Source: Mesorhizobium qingshengii
Lineage (GTDB): Bacteria; Pseudomonadota; Alphaproteobacteria; Rhizobiales; Rhizobiaceae
Direction of reading: 5' to 3'
Assembly: GCF_900103325.1 (NCBI RefSeq)
Contig: NZ_FMXM01000002.1
Location: forward strand, 434,001 to 498,000
Length of the DNA: 64,000 nucleotides
The translations under genes and the position numbers were made by a program. Below, in pieces: positions 1 to 8,770 of the stretch. Positions within the stretch are counted from its first letter, which is position 1, and the number at the start of each line of letters is the position of its first letter. The notes beneath the pieces are model-generated. The model was not told the origin of the DNA. It was given only the letters and a program-made list of their open reading frames with translations, and searched no databases.

Positions 1-399
1 TCATGCTGGCAAGGATCTCGCGCCTCTCCTCCAGCGCCATGTTGCGCAGATCGTGGCCATTGAGGTGCAGCAGGTCAAACGCGACGAAATAGAGAGCGCG
101 CTGCCTGCGCGTAATCGCCTCGCGCAATTCTCCGAAGTCAGACAGGCCGGCTTCGTTGAGCACGATGATCTCGCCGTCTACGATGGCGTTCTCGGCACCG
201 AGGCTGGTGGCCTCCTTCACCAGATCGCTATACTTCGTCGTCCAGTCGTGGCCGTTGCGCGTGTAGATCCTGGTGCCGTCTTCATTGATAATGAGCTGCG
301 AGCGGTAGCCGTCGAATTTACTTCGTGAATCCAGTCGTCGCCTTCGGGAGGCTGCTCGACGAGCGTCGGCATCAACGGCGGGATAAACTTCAAACGCAT
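1..399 (-). pseudogene. ATP-dependent DNA ligase, N-terminal part, frameshifted and cut by the window edge
   Basis: Read leftward from the ATG at 399, the product begins MRLKFIPPLMPTLVEQPP and then should run into ligase motif I (EVKFDGYRS). The reading frame breaks exactly there: the plus strand around 311-325 has gaattta where gaatttta is needed, so one base is missing in a short T/A run. Downstream of the break another frame continues the adenylation domain cleanly, with IYTRNGHDWTTKYSD, then IVDGEIIVLNE and LYFVAFDLLHLNGHDLR, up to position 1. This is the nucleotidyltransferase domain of LigD/LigB-type ligases, in which the lysine of KxDGxR accepts AMP. The frameshift would abolish that residue in the normal frame. 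It could also be a sequencing error in a short homopolymer. The rest of the gene lies outside the window. Confidence 0.75.
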
Positions 400-788
400 G
401 AACTGACTCGCAGAACCGCGATTCAATTAGCGGAGACTGAATTAGTTCCGGGGCATTTTAACCAATCGTTGACCGCGCTGTCCTATTCTGGAACAGCGCG
501 GTCAAAACCCCAACCCTGGCAGCGCAGGCGGCTCCGGCAACCCACCCCCGGCGCAGTGTCGGAGCCGCTACCACACATCACTAGAATACCAGCAATGGTT
601 GAATCAATTGTTACCGCACGCGCTTTTCCATTGCGCGTGGGTGGTAGGATCACCCCGCCTTCTTGCGCATCAACGACGCCTTGGACGAGGATGACGCGCA
701 CGAATTCTGGTTCTGGCTTGACCACCTCGATGCCGCGACCGGCGCAACGATCTTCCGCTTGGCACGAGTCCGCAGCATCGCCACATTT

Positions 789-1445
789 TCAGATGCAGAC
801 GTACCCCATTCGGCCACCGCCGGCTGGAGTTGCGGCGAAATGCTTGATCTCGCTCGGTGCTGCCGGGGCGACATAGGCATTCCTGCCGGCTGCGATCTCG
901 CCATAGACAGCCAGACGGGCAGGCTCGGGAACCTCCCGGTCAAAGCGTTCCATGAACACCCACTGCGCGGTTACTGCCAAGGCTGCGCACCATGTCGGCA
1001 ACGTCGCGCTGTACGTTCATCAGGTGGGCTTTGAAGCCGCCCAGGCTGTCCCAGTCCGAAACCAGCTTGCGGCCAGCCTCGGAACTGCACAGCGAGTTGC
1101 GGCATTCGCAGGCATCCATAGACACCGTTGGAGTAACTGAGTCCGGGTTAACCTGAAACTGCTCGGCCTGGAGCAATGTGAGATATTCCCTGTTCAGCCC
1201 GGAGCGCTCATAGAGGTCGAAATCCTCCTTCATGATGCGCTCAATTTCTGCCTTACGAGTGGGGTTTGCGGGCAAGGAGGCAAAACCCGCCTGCTCACCG
1301 CCACTCGTAAGGCCTTCCGTCGCAGGCAACCCAGATGCCGCGCCAGAATATCCATCGAATCTGTCGCCGTCGTCTGAAACTCGGAGAAATCGCTCCGGCT
1401 CTCACTTATTAGCGCTCGCTTGTATTCTTCGTGAAGCAGGATCAT
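789..1445 (-). pseudogene. Decayed gene of unknown function (two frameshifts)
   Basis: Three minus-strand frames join into one plausible protein if two single-frame shifts are allowed. The first runs MILLHEEYKRALISESRSDF to about 1335. The second runs through AEIERIMKEDFDLYERSGL and KLVSDWDSLGGFKAHLMNVQ to about 975. The third runs LAVTAQWVFMERFDREV to the stop at 789. Codon use looks coding-like in each stretch and the frames hand over without overlap of stop codons. I do not recognise the family. The neighbouring ligase gene is also frameshifted, so this end of the window looks like an eroding accessory segment. Positions 400-788 and 1446-1732 hold no gene I can support. Confidence 0.35.
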
Positions 1446-1732
1446 TATTCAACCCGTCAGGTTGCTGAGGGGTGGAGAGCGCCATGGAACTAAGTTGCCA
1501 TGATCAAAGCGGGAGCATTTTTGCATCATCCGCCTTCCTTGACCTCACGGCTGTCTTCATAATCTTGGCCGCATGTGCAACTGCACGGCTAATTGCAATG
1601 TCACGCGCGGATTCTCTCGACCAGCGTCAGACCGCGCAGACCCAACCCGCAAGTTGATGGACTGCTGTTTCTTGCCTTTAGCGGTCACGCTCTCGACGGC
1701 GGGCGCAAAAGCGATGTTGTGGGAGCACCACC

Positions 1733-2269
1733 TTGTTCATTGACTACTACGAACTTCTGGAAATCAGCCCGAACGCCAACTCGGAAACGATAGAACGGGT
1801 ATTTCGCTATTTTGCTATGCGCTATCATCCGGATAATCAGGATACCGGCGATGAATCACGCTTCAGTGAAATCTTGGAGGCGCACAATGCGCTCAAAGAT
1901 CCGGTCAAGCGCGCGCAGTACGATATTCAGTATAAAGACCATTTGAAACTTCGCCACGAGTTGATTGGGGAAGCCAGCAACAATAAAAGCATTGAACGCG
2001 ATGTCGTCATTCAGGCCAAATTGCTCTCGCTTCTTTACGTCAAGCGCCGGCAAGACGTGAACAATCCTGGCATTGGCGATACAGAAATCGAACGCCTATC
2101 GGGCTGTCCGCGTGAACATCTTGAGTTTCATCTCTGGTATCTAAAAGCAAAAGGCTGGATAGGAAGGATCGAGAACGGGATGTTCGCGATCACCGTAGAA
2201 GGCATTGATCGCGCCAATGCCGAACATCGCCGTGACTCCACAACAAGACTACTGGACCATGCAGGCTGA
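1733..2269 (+). CDS. DnaJ-like protein with N-terminal J domain
   Basis: This 178-residue protein starts at a TTG preceded by GGGAG (1721-1725). Residues 1-65 form a J domain: the YYELLEISPNANSETIER helix, then the HPD signature in MRYHPDNQDTGD near residue 33, and AHNALKDPVKRAQYD at the end. The HPD motif is what stimulates Hsp70 ATPase activity. There is no Gly/Phe linker and no zinc-finger domain, so it is a type III J protein rather than DnaJ itself. The C-terminal half (about residues 90-178) looks like a small helical, possibly winged-helix, domain (IGDTEIERLSGCPREHLEFH then LWYLKAKGWIGRIENGMFAI). Such J-plus-helical proteins are common accessory genes in rhizobia. Its base composition is less GC-rich than that of the housekeeping genes. 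The client is unknown. Confidence 0.8.
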   Translation: MFIDYYELLEISPNANSETIERVFRYFAMRYHPDNQDTGDESRFSEILEAHNALKDPVKRAQYDIQYKDHLKLRHELIGEASNNKSIERDVVIQAKLLSLLYVKRRQDVNNPGIGDTEIERLSGCPREHLEFHLWYLKAKGWIGRIENGMFAITVEGIDRANAEHRRDSTTRLLDHAG

Positions 2270-2441
2270 AAAGCTGAAGCTCGCGTCAGGCTGGTGTTTT
2301 CTCCTCAGAACGGTCAGACCATCGCCATGCACTTTGATGTGGTAACAGGGGTTCGATCCCCTTTTGGCCAATATCGTCCTGACAGCCGTGCCAAGCTTGC
2401 GTCATGTGACTGCCAAAAGCCAATACTGGCAGACCATGCGC

Positions 2442-2843
2442 CTAACCGACCAGCGGCACGGTAACGGTGGTCGCGTAGTTGATCGGGAAGGCGCTGAAGT
2501 AAGGGAAGTCGATGACGAAGGCATAGGTGGCGGTCAGATGCGCCATGCGGAAGCCGCCGCTCACCGGATCGATGACGATCGTGACGTTGACATCCTTCAA
2601 ACCCATGGCCTGCAATTTTTGCGTGGCGATCGATTGAATCTCGGTCTGGGTGAGCGTGTTGTGAAGCTGTAGCGCGCGTGATGTTGTCTCCAGCGTATAG
2701 CGAACGCTGGACACGGAGTTCATCGACCAGCCGAAGGCGAAGATCCCGAACAGCAGCATGACGAGGAACGGCGCGATCAGCGCGAATTCCAACCCGGCCC
2801 CGCCCGATCGGTCCCACCTGAACGCGCTTGCCCTAGCGGACAC
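2442..2843 (-). CDS. TadE-like pilus assembly protein (minor pseudopilin)
   Basis: 133 residues from a GTG at 2843. The N terminus has the TadE arrangement: a short basic segment, [20 protein letters not shown] as the hydrophobic helix with a conserved Glu near residue 19, then an extracytoplasmic domain. TadE/TadF proteins are processed like pilins and take part in Flp pilus assembly or related secretion. The start overlaps the end of the upstream tadE-like gene by 11 bases, so the three genes 4505-2442 form one operon. No ATPase (tadA), secretin or flp pilin gene is nearby, so the core Tad machinery must lie elsewhere. A decayed relative of its C terminus occurs at 10661-10745. Confidence 0.8.
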   Translation of the reverse strand: MSARASAFRWDRSGGAGLEFALIAPFLVMLLFGIFAFGWSMNSVSSVRYTLETTSRALQLHNTLTQTEIQSIATQKLQAMGLKDVNVTIVIDPVSGGFRMAHLTATYAFVIDFPYFSAFPINYATTVTVPLVG

Positions 2844-3258
2844 GGATCACCTCCAGGTGGCCGATGGCGCTGGGGGTGGAAAAAACACCAAAGGTGAAGG
2901 GCGGCGTCCAGGTGGCCGATGCCTGGATCTGAACATAGACCGAGGGTACCTTCGGCCCACTGCACAAGGTCGAGGCGTCGACCACGGTCGTCCCGCACAT
3001 ATAAATCCGGCTTAGCGTGACCTGGCCATCCGCCGGCCGCTTCTCCCAGCTTGAAACGGCAACGGCCTGGGTCGCCGTATCATTGGTCGATCCTGCCAGG
3101 ATCAGGTTCGCGGCGGTCTTCACGCCGGCGCGCATCGACAGCGAGCTCGTCACATAGGACCAGCCGTCGATGATACCAAGCAACGCCACGCACAGGAAGG
3201 GCAGGACCAACGCGAACTCAACCGCGGCAACGCCCGCTTTATCGCTCAGGATCGGCAT
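2833..3258 (-). CDS. TadE/TadF-like pilus assembly protein
   Basis: 141 residues if started at the ATG at 3258, which begins [20 protein letters not shown]. The frame stays open to 3369, but that region overlaps the upstream gene. Residues 8-30 are the typical TadE helix with Glu after AAV ([18 protein letters not shown]), followed by a periplasmic domain. Two cysteines (YMCGTT and TLCSGP) could form a disulphide, which fits an exported pseudopilin. It lies 20 bases after the tadG-like gene and overlaps the next tadE-like gene, so the three are very likely co-transcribed. Confidence 0.8.
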   Translation of the reverse strand: MPILSDKAGVAAVEFALVLPFLCVALLGIIDGWSYVTSSLSMRAGVKTAANLILAGSTNDTATQAVAVSSWEKRPADGQVTLSRIYMCGTTVVDASTLCSGPKVPSVYVQIQASATWTPPFTFGVFSTPSAIGHLEVIRVR

Positions 3259-3278
3259 CGATCGGGATTCCACGGAGG

Positions 3279-4505
3279 TTACTCGACCAGGGCCACGGAC
3301 TGCGCCGCCGGAATGTTGCGCATTCCAAGGCTGGTGCAATCCTGGTTGATGGTTGTGCTGCCGGACCATTGAATCGTATTGGCGACGACCTGAGTGCAGC
3401 CGCTGTTGCCCGAGAAGTTGCCAAGATAACTCACTTGCTGTTTTGGGAAGTAGATGGCCCCGGTCAGCAGTGAATCCGCTGTGCCGTTGAATGTGCTGGA
3501 TGCGCTGTTGCCGGCCCTGTCGCCGTAGAACAGCACACCGGAATAGGTGCCCGAGGTCGGCGCGCTGAGCTTCACGGAGGCATTGCCGTTCATGCTGACG
3601 GTCGAACTGCCCGACATGAAGATTGTCACACCGCTGCCGATGACGGCCGCGTTGGCGTTTATCTTGAGATCACCCTGAACGACATAGACGCCGGGCGAGA
3701 GGGTGACATTGCCCTTCAGCGTCATGCCGCTGCAATAGGTGCCTGGGCTCAGCGTCGTCTTGTTGTAGTTCTGGCAAGGGTTCGAGGCCGCCGGGGCCGG
3801 CAGGTCGGCAAAGGGATCGGCGGCAGGCAGCGCCTGGGTGATTGGGTCCGCGCAGAGAGTGGTGACAGGATTGCTAAGAGAGACGCCGCCCGCCGATATA
3901 AGGCAATCGACCTGGAGGCCAGCCGAGCCCTGAAGCTTGATGGCGTCCGGAGCGATCGAATTGGACATCACCACGCAGCCGGTGACCTTCACGGTGGTAT
4001 TGCCGGAAAATAGTACAGCCTGCGGGGCGGTCGGATCGAGCGCAGTCATGCAGGCCTTCGAGGCATTGGTGATGAGCGCCACCGCCCTCGCCTGTTCGGG
4101 CACCTGGCCCCGTGTGAAGATCGCGGTGAACATCCTGTCGAGGTTCTGGCGGACGATAACCTCGACCGCTTTCTTCGCCGTGTTCGGGCCGGATGCCGGA
4201 GGTGTGTTGACGACAATCGTGCCCGAGCCCAGCCCATTCGTCTTGGCCGACTGGGTCGCGGCTGCCACGATCGTCGGCTTGTCGGACCCCGAGATCTGCT
4301 CGAGCGCGCCGGCGTAGGCGGCGGCATCGGCGGTCGCCTGCAGTCTCAGGCTGTTGTAGTACCAGTAGGAGGTCTCCACACCGAAGCCCGCGGCGCCGAC
4401 AACGATCGGCAAGCTGAGGGCGAAGATGGTGGCAACATTTGCGCTCGTGCCCCGGCATATGCCGTTCACCATAAGCCGAATTCGGGTGAAGCAACTTGAG
4501 GTCAT
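3279..4505 (-). CDS. TadG-like (Tad domain) Flp pilus assembly protein
   Basis: 408 residues. The N-terminal segment GTSANVATIFALSLPIVVGA followed by AGFGVETSYWYYN is the Tad-domain helix of TadG-like proteins. LQATADAAAYAGAL is the usual continuation in this family. The C-terminal two thirds is rich in Ser, Thr, Gly and Asn (LSPGTYCSGMTLKGNVTLSP, GDLKINANAAVIGSG), like a right-handed beta-helix or adhesin-type repeat domain outside the membrane. TadG anchors or assembles Flp pili in the envelope. It is the first gene of the three-gene minus-strand cluster. An internal ATG at 4472 is an alternative start. The downstream genes are TadE-like. Confidence 0.8.
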   Translation of the reverse strand: MTSSCFTRIRLMVNGICRGTSANVATIFALSLPIVVGAAGFGVETSYWYYNSLRLQATADAAAYAGALEQISGSDKPTIVAAATQSAKTNGLGSGTIVVNTPPASGPNTAKKAVEVIVRQNLDRMFTAIFTRGQVPEQARAVALITNASKACMTALDPTAPQAVLFSGNTTVKVTGCVVMSNSIAPDAIKLQGSAGLQVDCLISAGGVSLSNPVTTLCADPITQALPAADPFADLPAPAASNPCQNYNKTTLSPGTYCSGMTLKGNVTLSPGVYVVQGDLKINANAAVIGSGVTIFMSGSSTVSMNGNASVKLSAPTSGTYSGVLFYGDRAGNSASSTFNGTADSLLTGAIYFPKQQVSYLGNFSGNSGCTQVVANTIQWSGSTTINQDCTSLGMRNIPAAQSVALVE

Positions 4506-4980
4506 AACCTGAATTAGAAAGCACGCACATATGAACGAAGGGCTAAAAAGTTCAGTTCATTTTTGATCAGCGATCTATTGTCCTCAAAAAAAGCGGTTCG
4601 TTGGCTAATCAACGCGCAAACAAGGCAGCTGGACACTACGGATGACACATCCGACGAAGCCACCGGCGTGACGGAACAGACAACATAAAGCATAGTGCTG
4701 TTTCGACGTAACACTCTCCACAGCATGGTTGCTGGCTGCCCGCGCCGGTTCACCCGGTGCGGGCTTTTCGTCACCGTGCGTCTCGAGTATTCCGTGCCTC
4801 TCGCCTGGCAAGCTAGCGCCTAAAAAAGTCTTGCTGCCATGGGCAGCGGGCAGGTTCCGGAGTCGCCAGGGATCAACCCAGCATAGGGATCAACTCAGTT
4901 AGATCAGCGAGCAGCGAAGGGGACAGTTGCGGCGCTGCCCCAGCTCAGTTCGACGCCACCGGTTTCGCGAAAAAACCAGT
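4506..4980. other. Intergenic stretch with one intrinsic terminator
   Basis: No coding region is supported here. The stretch is AT-richer than its flanks, holds the promoter region of the tadG-like gene on its left side, and contains a plus-strand terminator at 4738-4768 that no visible plus-strand gene explains. Confidence 0.5.
4738..4768 (+). terminator. Intrinsic terminator without an obvious upstream gene
   Basis: GCCCGC-CCGG-TTCA-CCGG-GCGGGC forms a GC hairpin with single-base bulges, followed by TTTT on the plus strand. No plus-strand gene ends near it, so it may end a small RNA transcribed from somewhere in 4550-4738. Confidence 0.5.
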
Positions 4981-5226
4981 TCAACCGGCGTCGGCGGCCA
5001 GCATGTGCATCTCTTGCTGGACTGCAAAGAAGAAACGGCGAACCTCTTCGCTGGCCGAAGTCCTGTCCTTCCCCGAGCCGACAATGTGATCAAGAAGCTC
5101 GGAAGCTTTGGCTTTCCAGAAGGAAGTCGCCTTGTCGCCATGCAGGGTCCCCAGCTTGGCGGCAACCTCCCGAACAAGGAAAACCTGACGATCAATCGGG
5201 AACGCACGCACGTTTGCTGAGGACAT
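4981..5226 (-). CDS. DUF6074 family small protein
   Basis: 81 residues from the ATG at 5226 (MSSANVRAFPIDRQVFLVRE); ATGs at 5238 and 5277 are alternatives. The pattern of a short N terminus ending in FPIDRQVFLVREVAAKL, then an LHG segment and FWKAKASELLDHIV, matches the short DUF6074 proteins that are abundant in Mesorhizobium and other rhizobia. The function is unknown. The C-terminal half (EEVRRFFFAVQQEMHML) is predicted helical. It stands alone, with intergenic sequence on both sides. Confidence 0.65.
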   Translation of the reverse strand: MSSANVRAFPIDRQVFLVREVAAKLGTLHGDKATSFWKAKASELLDHIVGSGKDRTSASEEVRRFFFAVQQEMHMLAADAG

Positions 5227-5443
5227 CTTCCGAACCATGGGACTGACGCAACGAATCAACCATTGCTGAACAAGCAATGGCGTAACCTCGAAGATGGAAA
5301 CGGAACCTTAACGCCGCTGGCGGCGGCGCGTCTTCGTGCGGTCGTTCGGGACAACCGCAGGCGATGATCATCGCGACACGTCAGGTCCGTTCAAACGCGG
5401 CCCTTGGCATTTGGATCGGGGCAGCCGAAACGGGCGATGGCCC

Positions 5444-5740
5444 TCAAGCCTGCAGCGATCTCGCCTCGCCACCGCGCTTGCGCGGCGTCATCATGTCCCT
5501 GGCCATCAGTCCGCTCGCGCGACAAAACGCCATGAACGCCCGGCAAGCATCCTCGGTCTTGACCACGTCCACCGTAGCGCCAAAGCAGGCATTGAAGGCC
5601 TTCTGATAGACCGGGCCCTGACGTCGCGCGGGCCAGTCCTGAAGAAAATCGAGCGCCTGTTCGACGCCGTAAATCTCCTCGACTGGCAGGCCGGGCGCGG
5701 GTGCGATGCGCACCGGCACCTCGAATTGCAGTCTGTCCAT
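5444..5740 (-). CDS. DUF982 family protein
   Basis: 98 residues from the ATG at 5740, with GGAG about eight bases upstream. The sequence shows the DUF982 layout: PVRIAPAPGLPVEEIYGVEQ (the beta strands and the GP/GVEQALDFL helix), a W-P-x-x-x-G-P-x-Y block (DWPARRQGPVYQKAFNAC), then ACRAFMAFCRASGLM. DUF982 proteins are small, largely rhizobial, often present in many copies, and have no established function. The adjacent genes are also small lineage-restricted proteins. Confidence 0.7.
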   Translation of the reverse strand: MDRLQFEVPVRIAPAPGLPVEEIYGVEQALDFLQDWPARRQGPVYQKAFNACFGATVDVVKTEDACRAFMAFCRASGLMARDMMTPRKRGGEARSLQA

Positions 5741-5881
5741 TTCCTGTCTCCCGAACTGGCGTCGCACAAGCAACGCCGTTCGTCGTCAAAAGTTGCCTTG
5801 ACCGGCTTCTGGCCCAGAAATGTGTCGTCACTGCGGTCGCGAACCGCTGCGTGACAGCGACTGCGCCAGGAGCGGTCAGCC

Positions 5882-6118
5882 TCACTGGTTCGCCGGGTCG
5901 GTCTCGGCGTCAAAAGCCATGCGGACCACCGTGACCAGAACGAAAGCCGATGGCGCCGCGAAAATGACGGCGAGGATTACCGCCCCGGTTCCCGACAGGC
6001 CGAGTGTCTCCGCGACCGCCCAATAGACGGTTCCGATGCAGATGAGCGCCTGGACGGAGAGGAATGAAGCCGCCGAAACCGCGCGCGACAGGGTTTTGAA
6101 TGTCTTGATGCGTTGCAT
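5882..6118 (-). CDS. Small two-helix membrane protein
   Basis: 78 residues from the ATG at 6118 (MQRIKTFKTLSRAVSAASFL). Two hydrophobic segments are clear, about residues 16-36 (AASFLSVQALICIGTVYWAV) and 44-66 (GAVILAVIFAAPSAFVLVTV), with a basic N terminus and an acidic C terminus. I do not recognise a family. The hydrophobic pattern and coding-like codon use support it as a real gene. It lies between the DUF982 gene and an exported hypothetical, all on the minus strand. Confidence 0.55.
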   Translation of the reverse strand: MQRIKTFKTLSRAVSAASFLSVQALICIGTVYWAVAETLGLSGTGAVILAVIFAAPSAFVLVTVVRMAFDAETDPANQ

Positions 6119-6228
6119 TGAAATAATCCGGACATGACGCGCCGCACGACCGTGCGCGGCCGGCAGCCGCCGCACGGTCACGACGCGAAAGGGATAGGTA
6201 TGTGGTGAAAAGTGCGGTCCTGGACCGC

Positions 6229-6627
6229 TCAGGCCGGGATGGAGGGCGGTGCGCGCGGCTGGTTGGCGCTCGCCTTGCGACCCGGGGCCGGTCCGTGTTC
6301 GGAAGCAACCGCGTCCGGCGAAGTCCGGTCAGACCGAAGGAAAACAGCTTCGGGAACCGGCAGGGCGGTATGGCCGCTGGCGAACTTGACCAGCACCGGC
6401 CGGACAGCGCGAACTTCCGGCGCTTGCGCCTTGCCGGTGACGCGCAGCAGCGCCGCTACCTCGCCAGACCGTTCCACGCCGACGCTGGCACCGCCCGATG
6501 CAGCGTCCGCGAAGGCTGGCATCTCCGGCCGGCCAAGGCACAGCATCGCCAGCAGCACCATGCCCATCAGACATGAGCAGGTCGCCGCCAGCGGCGCTTC
6601 AAGCAATCTGCTGCGCTTGGCCGTCAT
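6229..6627 (-). CDS. Hypothetical exported or membrane-anchored protein
   Basis: 132 residues from the ATG at 6627. A hydrophobic segment at about residues 10-32 (LEAPLAATCSCLMGMVLLAM) looks like a signal peptide or anchor. The rest is Ala/Pro/Val-rich and mostly polar, ending APGRKASANQPRAPPSIPA. No family is recognised. The frame stays open upstream to 7050, but that part is antisense to methionine aminopeptidase and is not used here. Confidence 0.45.
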   Translation of the reverse strand: MTAKRSRLLEAPLAATCSCLMGMVLLAMLCLGRPEMPAFADAASGGASVGVERSGEVAALLRVTGKAQAPEVRAVRPVLVKFASGHTALPVPEAVFLRSDRTSPDAVASEHGPAPGRKASANQPRAPPSIPA

Positions 6628-6849
6628 GAAAGGCGCGATCTCCCAAAACCTCCTCCGCCCTAACGCAAGGTGGCAAGAAAGGAAAGCAAGCGGGCACAAA
6701 CCGGCAAGACATCGGCCCTGACGATGCAAATATCCAGACTGCACGGCCGCGTCAGGCAGTTCTTCCTTGAACCTTTTGCCCTCAAGTGCCAAATCTGTCG
6801 GGATTTCACATTGGGTCTTCGAAAGGCCTCTACCGGCAATACGGACAAA

Positions 6850-7677
6850 ATGATCACCTATCTCGACGCCGCCACGGCACCGCTCAGAAATACCGGCCAG
6901 ATCCGCCTCTATGGCGAGGAAGGCTTTGCCGGCATGCGCAAGGCATGCGATCTCACGGCGCGCTGCCTCGACGAACTGGTGCCGATGGTCGAGCCTGGCG
7001 TCACCACGGAGGCGATAGACCGCTTCGTCTTCGAGTTCGGCATGGATCACGGCGCGCTGCCGGCGACACTCAACTATCGCGGCTACACGAAATCATCCTG
7101 CACTTCGATCAACCATGTCGTCTGCCATGGCATTCCCGACAACAAGCCATTGAAGGACGGCGACATCGTCAACATCGACGTCACCTACATCCTCGATGGT
7201 TGGCACGGCGATTCCTCGCGCATGTATCCTGTCGGCACCATCAAGCGTGCGGCCGAACGCTTGATGGAAGTCACCTATGAATGCCTGATGCGCGGCATCG
7301 CGGCGATCAGGCCCGGCGCCCGCACCGGTGCCATCGGCGCTGCTATCCAGACCTATGCCGAGGGCGAGCGTTGCTCGGTGGTGCGCGATTTCTGCGGCCA
7401 CGGCGTCGGCCAGCTTTTCCATGATGCGCCGAACATCCTGCACTATGGCAATGTCAACGAGGGCGTCGAGATGCGGCCCGGCATGATCTTCACCGTCGAG
7501 CCTATGATCAATCTCGGCCGGCCGCATGTGAAGGTCCTGTCCGATGGCTGGACGGCGGTGACGCGCGATCGTTCACTGTCGGCGCAGTACGAGCACACGA
7601 TCGGCGTGACCGATACCGGTTGCGAGATCTTCACGCTGTCGCCCAAGAAGCTCGACCGCCCCGGCTTGCCGGCATAG
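6850..7677 (+). CDS. map: Methionine aminopeptidase, type I
   Basis: 275 residues from the ATG at 6850 (MITYLDAATAPLRNTGQIRL). The enzyme removes the initiator methionine from nascent proteins. The five metal ligands of the pita-bread fold are all visible: the two Asp in VNIDVTYILDGWHGDSS, His in GHGVGQLFHDAP, Glu in FTVEPMI and Glu in SAQYEHT. The substrate-site His is in YTKSSCTSINHVVCHGIP. The length is normal for a bacterial type I enzyme without an N-terminal zinc finger. In many rhizobia map is followed directly by radC. Here 2.1 kb intervenes, and a degraded copy of the last ~60 bases of map sits at 9727-9786, just before radC. Confidence 0.95.
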   Translation: MITYLDAATAPLRNTGQIRLYGEEGFAGMRKACDLTARCLDELVPMVEPGVTTEAIDRFVFEFGMDHGALPATLNYRGYTKSSCTSINHVVCHGIPDNKPLKDGDIVNIDVTYILDGWHGDSSRMYPVGTIKRAAERLMEVTYECLMRGIAAIRPGARTGAIGAAIQTYAEGERCSVVRDFCGHGVGQLFHDAPNILHYGNVNEGVEMRPGMIFTVEPMINLGRPHVKVLSDGWTAVTRDRSLSAQYEHTIGVTDTGCEIFTLSPKKLDRPGLPA

Positions 7678-7722
7678 GGCGCCGCACCCGCAAGGTCGGC
7701 CGACCGGCGGGTTGGTGCCAGC

Positions 7723-8697
7723 CTATGGGATGAGCAACAGACTTCCGGTGGTTCGCCCAGCTTCGAGTTCGGTGTGGGCTTTGGCCACGTCGCTGAGCGC
7801 GAATTCCTCGCCAATGGCCGCCGTGATGTTCAGCCGAAAGGCGTCGATCAAGGCTGCGGCGGCTTCGGCGTAGAAAGCCTGGTCGCCGGTCGCGGCCATT
7901 ATGCTTGGGTGGGCAAGAGCGCGGTTGGGCCGTAACTGGTCAAGAGAAACCGGTGGAATTGGCCCGGCCGCCTGCCCGAAACTGACGGCAGTACCGAACG
8001 GCCGTATGCATTGGATGGTCTTGGCGAGCATGGCACCGCCAATGCCGTCATAGCCTACATCCACACCTCGACCACCTGTAAGCTCCAAGACTTGCTGAAC
8101 GAGATCGGCATCGCGCCCGACGATGAGATGGTCGGCGCCATGAGAGCGAGCAAGTGCGGCTTTTTCCTCAGAACTGACCGTGCCGATCACCGTTGCGCCC
8201 AGATGTTTTGCCCAACGGACCAGAATGGCTCCAAGGCCGCCTGCCGCCGCATGAACCAGGATGACTGTGCCCGGCTTCACGGTATAGGTGCGGTTGAGCA
8301 GCATGTAGGCAGTCATACCCTTGAGCGTCGATGCCGCCGCGGCGCGCGAACCGACCCTGTCCGGCAGCTTGATCGCCCGCCCCGCCGGCAGCAGGCGCGT
8401 GGTGGCATAGGCGCCGACCGGGGCGCCCGCATAGGCAACGCGGTCCCCGGGAACAAGGAGCGTGACCTCGGCGCCAACGGCATCGACGATACCGGCCCCC
8501 TCGGCGCCGAGCACGGCGGGATAGGAGGGCAGCGGGTAGATTCCCTTGCGATGGTAGATATCGAGAAAATTGACGCCGATCGCCTCATGACGGATACGGA
8601 TTTCCTTCGGGCCGGGAGATTGCGGCGCGCGCTCCAACAGCTGCATTTGGTCAACACCCCCGGTAGCAGTCAGCGTGACGGCAATACCCATCTTCAT
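7723..8697 (-). CDS. NADPH:quinone oxidoreductase, zinc-free MDR family
   Basis: 324 residues, the usual length for QorA-type enzymes, which reduce quinones one electron at a time with NADPH. The N-terminal GroES-like domain has IRHEAIGVNFLDIYHRKGIY and LGAEGAGIVDAVG; the zinc-binding cysteines of alcohol dehydrogenases are absent. The Rossmann motif is VHAAAGGLGAILVRWAKHLG near residues 145-165. The start is ATG at 8697, with an in-frame ATG at 8691. It is transcribed divergently from a LysR regulator 73 bases away, the classic arrangement in which the LysR protein controls its neighbour. Confidence 0.9.
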   Translation of the reverse strand: MKMGIAVTLTATGGVDQMQLLERAPQSPGPKEIRIRHEAIGVNFLDIYHRKGIYPLPSYPAVLGAEGAGIVDAVGAEVTLLVPGDRVAYAGAPVGAYATTRLLPAGRAIKLPDRVGSRAAAASTLKGMTAYMLLNRTYTVKPGTVILVHAAAGGLGAILVRWAKHLGATVIGTVSSEEKAALARSHGADHLIVGRDADLVQQVLELTGGRGVDVGYDGIGGAMLAKTIQCIRPFGTAVSFGQAAGPIPPVSLDQLRPNRALAHPSIMAATGDQAFYAEAAAALIDAFRLNITAAIGEEFALSDVAKAHTELEAGRTTGSLLLIP

Positions 8698-8770
8698 TCT
8701 CCAATCTGATGTTCGATGGATGAATGGCAGATGGCAGTTTGATTGAGAATTACCTATAAGCTCCCAGACA

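Noticed and set aside
2341..2370. tRNA 3'-end-like sequence (AGGGG-TTCGATC-CCCTT then TTGGCCA) after the J-domain gene
   Set aside because: It has a T-arm look, but the acceptor 3' strand and CCA cannot be placed in the correct spacing and no 5' part is present upstream. It may be coincidence. An integration site is therefore not claimed.
6628..7050. Long minus-strand N-terminal extension of the exported protein at 6229-6627
   Set aside because: It overlaps methionine aminopeptidase on the other strand, where every catalytic residue is present. The signal-peptide-like ATG at 6627 is the better start.
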